Of a stretch of DNA of 64,000 bases, positions 58,314 to 64,000 are shown in pieces. The DNA lies in NCBI GenBank assembly GCA_022266195.1, contig WHVY01000006.1, positions 992,001 to 1,056,000 of the forward strand. Direction: 5' to 3'. Source of the stretch: Tetranychus cinnabarinus. Lineage: Eukaryota; Arthropoda; Arachnida; Trombidiformes; Tetranychidae. A program made the position numbers and the translations under genes. How positions within the stretch are numbered: the stretch's first letter is position 1; the number at the start of each line of letters is the position of its first letter. The notes under the pieces were generated by a model. The model was not told the DNA's origin and did no database searches. It saw only the letters and a program-made list of their open reading frames with translations.

Positions 58314-61300
58314 GTAAGTGAAATTAAAACTGTAATTAGTTTAACAAAAAGAAACAAATTGTTTCGTGTTCACTTATCAAATAATCAAGATGTATCTAAT
58401 TTGAATCAACATATAAACTGGAGAAACAGACAAAATCTGATATAATTTGAAACATTTCAGATACGTGATTTATGTAGATGTTCAATTGTTGTACAATGGT
58501 TACTACTTGATCTTTGATGGTCATCTGTATGGATATTAAGATCTTCGTTTTTATCATTTCCCTGAAAATTAACAAATATGTTAATAAGATCTAATCAACA
58601 TGCCTATTCTTGTTTGATTGCGTGAAACACAATTTACAGTTCTCTCATCATCAGTTAATTTCCTCAACTATTTCAAGTGTCTCATCACTTTATTTCAACA
58701 TGAAAGGGGTAAAAGTTAATCTCATTTAAATTTAACATCACGCAATGACGATAAAAGTAACATTTATTTACCAATTTGAAGCTCACTAACAATATAATAA
58801 CATTGCCAATTCGTAGACTAATTGTAAAAAATCAACAATCTATTTGATCTTCATCAGTTTTTTGCGTGGTCAATGTATTGTTAAATATCTTTCTAAAACT
58901 GTAAAACTGTTAATTAAACTCGCGTTAATTTGTAAAATAGTTGTATTCATGGAATAAGAATCTATTACCATCTGATCTTCAAATCTTTCATTGAAAAATT
59001 CTGAAAGATTATTTGGATCATTTGTAAATGAAGAGATATGTTAACAAATCAAATATATATAAATCTTTGAAAAAACAAATTTTGTCTCATAACTGAAGTT
59101 AAATCTGATTAGCCAGCTTACTTTAGTTGCTCAGAAATCAGAACGAGGATGATTAAATTAAGGTTTACAAAACGTGTTTCTAACCTGGCCATATCTTGAT
59201 TAATTGAACCCCTGTTCATTTGCTTTTTGTGGTAATACTTGGTACTGGAATAGGTTCCTTGTCACTATCTCATTAAATAAATAACATTAACCACGGTTAA
59301 CACTTGATAAACCAAGTCCAGTAAACCTGATTTGCTAACGATCACTTGCCAAAAGCTTATTAAAGTTGGATACAGATAATCAAGTTAATCATAACTTTGA
59401 ATCTTGAAATCCAGAAACTTGACTTGGTCTTCCTTTGGTCAATAAGCAATCATTCATTTTGCTAACCCTCTTGCAAGATGGACCATTAACTTGATAAACA
59501 GATTGTGATGATGAATGTAGAATATCCTTGATCTTAAAATCAATCAATTGATATTGTAATAATATACGATTAGATGTATATTAAGCTTTATGGTTCCTTG
59601 TAACTGATCAACAGCTAGTATGTGAATTGTTATTATAGTTGATAGATTTTTTGATTCCCTTAATTATGACAACAGTTCACATGGATTGGGTTAATATTCA
59701 CGGTGAGATCAATGTATCAGCAATATTAATGACTTTCTCTCGCCAAGTGATGATGTTGATTGTAACGATCGTTGCCCTGTAGAATGGATATTTTTTTCAT
59801 TATTATCATTAGTAAAACACATAAAACAATGACTACCTTAGGCTAAACAAAAGAGAGAGAGAATAAAAAATATTATTCAATCACTTTTTTTATCGATGAC
59901 AATGCTTTTCCCACTCAAGATACTTCCTATTAGTACAGGAATCAACAATTGTGATCAAAATTTTGCAACTCACTAGTTTACCTTTCATTCTTCCTACTTT
60001 ACCTGGGCTGATTGAAAGAACAAGTTTTCCAATGGAATCAGATTCCGAGGGGAAGATCACAATATTACTGATCAATTGTTAGCCAATTCAAACGACAGGT
60101 TAACTTCATGTATTGGCTGATGGTGAAAAAAAAAGTTGAAAACAAAGCTAGAAACATTTTCCATCTCCAATTGTGTTCAGAAGAACATCTCATCAGATAA
60201 GAGTTGGTGGGTCATCAGTAATTTAATGTTCATGTATATTTGGTAGATCATATTTCAAGCGGCCTCTTCCTGATGTTTTAGCATTATATTTACTTGAATC
60301 CTTGAGTAGCCTTTTCAATACGCGTATGTAAAATTAAAGAGTTTAGATACATTCATCATCACAAGATGATGAGGGATTAAAACTGGATAATGTATCACAT
60401 ATTAATCCAATCTGGTATAATTGCATATTTCCTTGATCATGATTTGAGTTCTGATTGGTAAAGAAGATGTGTATTGCAAAGTAAACAGGTAAAACCATTC
60501 ATGTGGCAATAATATGGATGTCGGTTGTTTAAGTAAACACTCATTAACACACAATTCTTAACCATTTTACAAACGTTTAACCATCCGAAGCAGCTAATGT
60601 AATTAATTGGTAACACGGTTATTTATTAGTGTAGTCAAATCATTTAACTATCAGGTTTTTAGGTTTTCCGTTTGATATTGAATTAGGTTTAGCAAAAAGT
60701 TACCATTATCCGGACAGATCAATTTCATTAATATTCAAGTAACCCATTACATTCAACTGGACCTGAAAAAAAGAAAGCAAAAAATGAAATTATTGATAGA
60801 AACAGTTAGCCTCGGGCTTTCAGCTCGAGACAACCTTTTCGAGGTTATTTGGTAACTTGATTACTAAACATATTATAAATGATGGTTTGAATTTCAAATT
60901 ATAACTTGTCAATGAAAAATGAGTTTATGAGACACAATTTTGTTCAACATTGTAACTTTAGCTGATTTCAAGACGGATCAAACAATTGGTGAAACACATG
61001 CTTCAATGTTTTTCCTTGATCTTGAGTTATCAGCAGATCGTTGAAATGTCTCATCAACAGAGCGAAAAAAAGAAAAAGCCAAAACATGAATGTTAACTGT
61101 TCAATTGACCTTCATAAATCAGGAGAAAATTGAAGAAGCGGAAGAAAAAAAAAAGAAAATTGAGGTGAAAATTGTTGTACACAAAGCCTTTCCTTTATAA
61201 GCGTTAATAGTAGACAATTTGTATGTAAAAGGCCACACTAAAAAGGTAATCAAATCAACTCTACTGGATACCAATCAACACCCAAACAGAGATGATAGCT

Positions 61301-64000
61301 TCAGTTGAAGATGATTACGTTGAACTTGACCTGTTGAACAATTTGATGACACAAACTTAAATCAGTAAAATAAAAGCAAACCAAAATAGACTTTTGAAAA
61401 CAATAAACCGTTTGAAAACAAAAGCAATTGATTGGGTAACAAAAAAACGCTATTTCGATTTATCGATAGACTATTGCAACCCTTTATTTCGATTAATCGT
61501 AAAACCATTAAGTTTTTCAATTTATTCAATTGTTTTTGCTTAACTCGATGGTAATTTTAACCATTTTTAAATAGTAAATAATTTTTTCAAACTTAAACAC
61601 TGTTAGTTTGGCTATCATTATGTATTAATATTAATACTTGAGTTTGTGATGATGAAGAAAGTTATTTGTATTTCTAATTAAGCTAAAAGGCAGACGGTTT
61701 TGAGTATCAAGAACGTTGACTTGCCCTTAAGCTTTAGCTGGTACTTTTGTTTTACTTTTTTGATGATTTACAGTTTAATTGTTATTTTAAATTCAATGAT
61801 TTCTTTTAACCCTTAACTTTCATTCTTTCAAGTTTATCACTTTCAAACCAAAATTTCATCAAAATTTCATTCCAAGTTATAAAATACAAACTCAGCCTCA
61901 TCAATATAACCGTTTTTGTAACTGTGTAAACAAGCTTGCTTCATCATTCTATCGAGGCAAGTATAATTTTTATTTAGTTTATATCATCATCGTTTGATCA
62001 TTAAATTGGTTGAATTGTTAATAGGATTTTTATCAATCAAAAGTATTTCTTTCATATCGCAATATAATATTCATTGAAACTGTAATGTAAATATTGTAAA
62101 TATCATATTGATCTTTAGCTTACTATACTGAGCTATGCATTACAATTGTAATGGATACAAGTTTCGGTAAAGAGTCAATTGTCATTCTATACCGGTAATA
62201 ATATTTAAATTGTGATTGTTAACATTTATTTAACCATGTAACCATGTCTAGATGACCTCACGATTGAGGTTAATTTGGTCAACAAATGAATATGTATAAT
62301 GATTTGAAGCTTAAAGCAGTATTCAAATTGAAACCTGACTGTCCAGTCCAATGTTTTCCTTCTCCTCTCCTCTCTCTCTCCCTATTCATACAATACAATT
62401 TAGGTTTTACAGTTGAGGGTCATAGTGATTTACTTCATCTCTATCACTGTTACCAAAACAATCAAATTGTTGACCAAATTCACTCCAATATATTTTGAAT
62501 AATTCTTCTCCCGGTAGCCATTAACATTTGCTTCTTTTAACAAAATGGAACATTAGAATCGCTTGTAATTAAGAGTTTAGTGTAGGTTTGAATCAGCCAC
62601 CCACCACCCACAGTCATGTTAATAGTCTTACCATTGAATATGCATATAAAAGAAACATTTCATCTTTTTCATCTTTAAAAAATTAGCCTAAAGCTTTTTC
62701 TTTTCTCTTTCAATCATTTTAATTGTTATTCAACAGTGTTACTTAATCAAACCACTATTCACACCATTTGCTCTATTTTCAGCACTTAGGATTCACAATG
62801 TTCATTTATATTATAATTACTGTTTACCAATTTATAGCTGAATAAAGGACCAACCATCTTCACTTTGTTATCCTCACCATTTGATCGCCATCATGATGAA
62901 TATTAATAAAATGTAGATGGCGAAAAAGAAACTCGGAAAACGCAAGTTAATTACAATTCTGGACCAGATAATAAGATTTCCAGTTGCTATTAAAAAGTGA
63001 ATCTATTATCCAACCAAGAGTTATAAAAAGATGGACCATTCGTTTCAATCAACAGGGATAATCAAAAAGTCACCCACCAATGGTGTGGCTGTCATTGCGA
63101 CTTTAACTGGTTGAAAAGCCTACCAACGATCAATGGTTTAATTGATACATCATATTGAACGAGAAACAAATATTGGAAAAGGTCAAGAAGGTTCAGGTGA
63201 ACCAAAAAAGATGATGAACCTGATTGGATCAATGAATGGCCACCTGATGCTTTTCCCATGAGACTACATATAAGATGAACAGGTTAACTTGGCTGTTATG
63301 GACGTATGTTTATCTTTATTGGATTTCACTGCTTACAAGAACAGAAATCTGGCAATCGTTTCCGTTTCCAGGGTGTTAATGAGTTTCATCGTTTTTTTTA
63401 CCGGATTCCCATTGTTTTGCTTCAATCTCTGTTATCAATCAAACTGACCTGCAAGGTTATCCTTGGATTAACATAGCACAAGATTGAGTAAACCTTGAAC
63501 CGGTCATCCGTAATGTGTTTTGTTGCTGTTAACATGATCAAGATTAACTCAAGTGTGGTGATAAAGATGTAAAGTCACACGATGTTGGTAGCCTTTTAGA
63601 AGCTGATGTTGTTTTGTTGATCATCAAATAAAACAATAAACGATGTTTTTTTGGTAACAATTGATTAAATCAATTGAAGGAAAGAAGCATTAAAGATGAG
63701 AAATGAGAGAAAAATAGATTCCTTTCCTGTTATCATTTCAATCTTGGCCATCTTCAGAAGGAAAACAGCCGTTTGTCTTTACCAAGAAGTAGCCATCAAC
63801 GATAATAATCTTACATCGAGTTAAACCAATTCGTGAGGAGATTTAGGTGTTTATCAAATCCAATTCATTCACAGAATCAAAATTGAAATGAAATTGCTCA
63901 TGAAGGGCAGAAATGTGAACCATTCAAAAGTGTATTTTTAACCAGATGCTCAAAAGTGGAGTAAAATGGGTTTGGTGTTTTCATTTTTACCTCAGGCCTT
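58314..64000. other. Gene-poor end of window
   Basis: 5.7 kb of AT-rich sequence without a supported ORF, RNA gene or transposon. Many short homeodomain-like TAAT and TTGATC/GATCAA words are present, unremarkable at this AT content. If the exon at 58242 is real this is its first intron. Confidence 0.45.

Noticed and set aside
1..64000. CRISPR array, bacterial operon or phage system
   Set aside because: Introns, TATA promoters and animal gene families show a nuclear animal genome; no spaced short direct repeats of CRISPR type were seen.
58314..64000. Conserved enhancer cluster from many TAAT and GATC words
   Set aside because: Such words are expected at this AT content; single-sequence inspection cannot show conservation.

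Overview
This is an AT-rich nuclear window from an animal, most likely an arthropod and tentatively a mite. The evidence is five or six multi-exon eukaryotic genes with GT-AG introns, many only about 45-80 bases long, animal-type gene families (PTB adaptor, GILT, inositol trisphosphate 3-kinase, cystatin, a plexin/semaphorin-like receptor), TATA-driven secreted-protein genes, and a mitochondrial alanyl-tRNA synthetase cut down to its aminoacylation half. The mite placement is inference; no species marker was read.

Layout. 0.1-2.4 kb: a broken minus-strand reading frame, then a complete but decayed Tc1/mariner-type transposon with TA duplications. 2.4-11.3 kb: no gene seen, apart from a relic of the 18S rRNA 5' end at 4.3 kb. 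11.3-16.6 kb: a small inverted-repeat element with tandem CRE-like sites, a perfect hairpin, a serine-rich ORF, a 250-base tandem duplication, a frameshifted PC4-like gene with a TATA box, and a wrecked lysosomal phospholipase A2/LCAT-family pseudogene. 16.6-27 kb: mostly empty, with a 0.9 kb inverted-repeat element carrying a tRNA-like segment and a 2.6 kb near-perfect palindrome. 27-35.4 kb: the main gene block (plexin-like receptor, LDLRAP1-like clathrin adaptor, eIF1A, GILT).

35.4-43.5 kb is a transposon graveyard. A Mutator-like element with a perfect 9-bp target duplication was itself split at its edge by a 4.0 kb fold-back element with its own 8-bp duplication. The second element carries between its long arms a captured LTR-retrotransposon 5' end (partial LTR, tRNA-Ser-type primer site, leader ORF, start of gag). 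The nest begins about 75 bases upstream of the GILT start codon. Five or six small inverted-repeat elements and an 18S rRNA 3'-end relic follow.

43.7-64 kb: mitochondrial AlaRS, inositol-trisphosphate 3-kinase, a cystatin, a proline/valine- and histidine/glycine-rich secreted protein, and long stretches where I see nothing except a possible first exon at 58.2 kb.

The genes do not form a pathway; this is an ordinary chromosomal neighbourhood. I found no convincing undescribed molecular system. The strongest observations are the nested transposon with captured retroelement, the large palindrome next to an intronless receptor gene, the minimal mitochondrial AlaRS, and recurring one-base frameshifts, several of them at A-runs, that could be either decay or assembly error.
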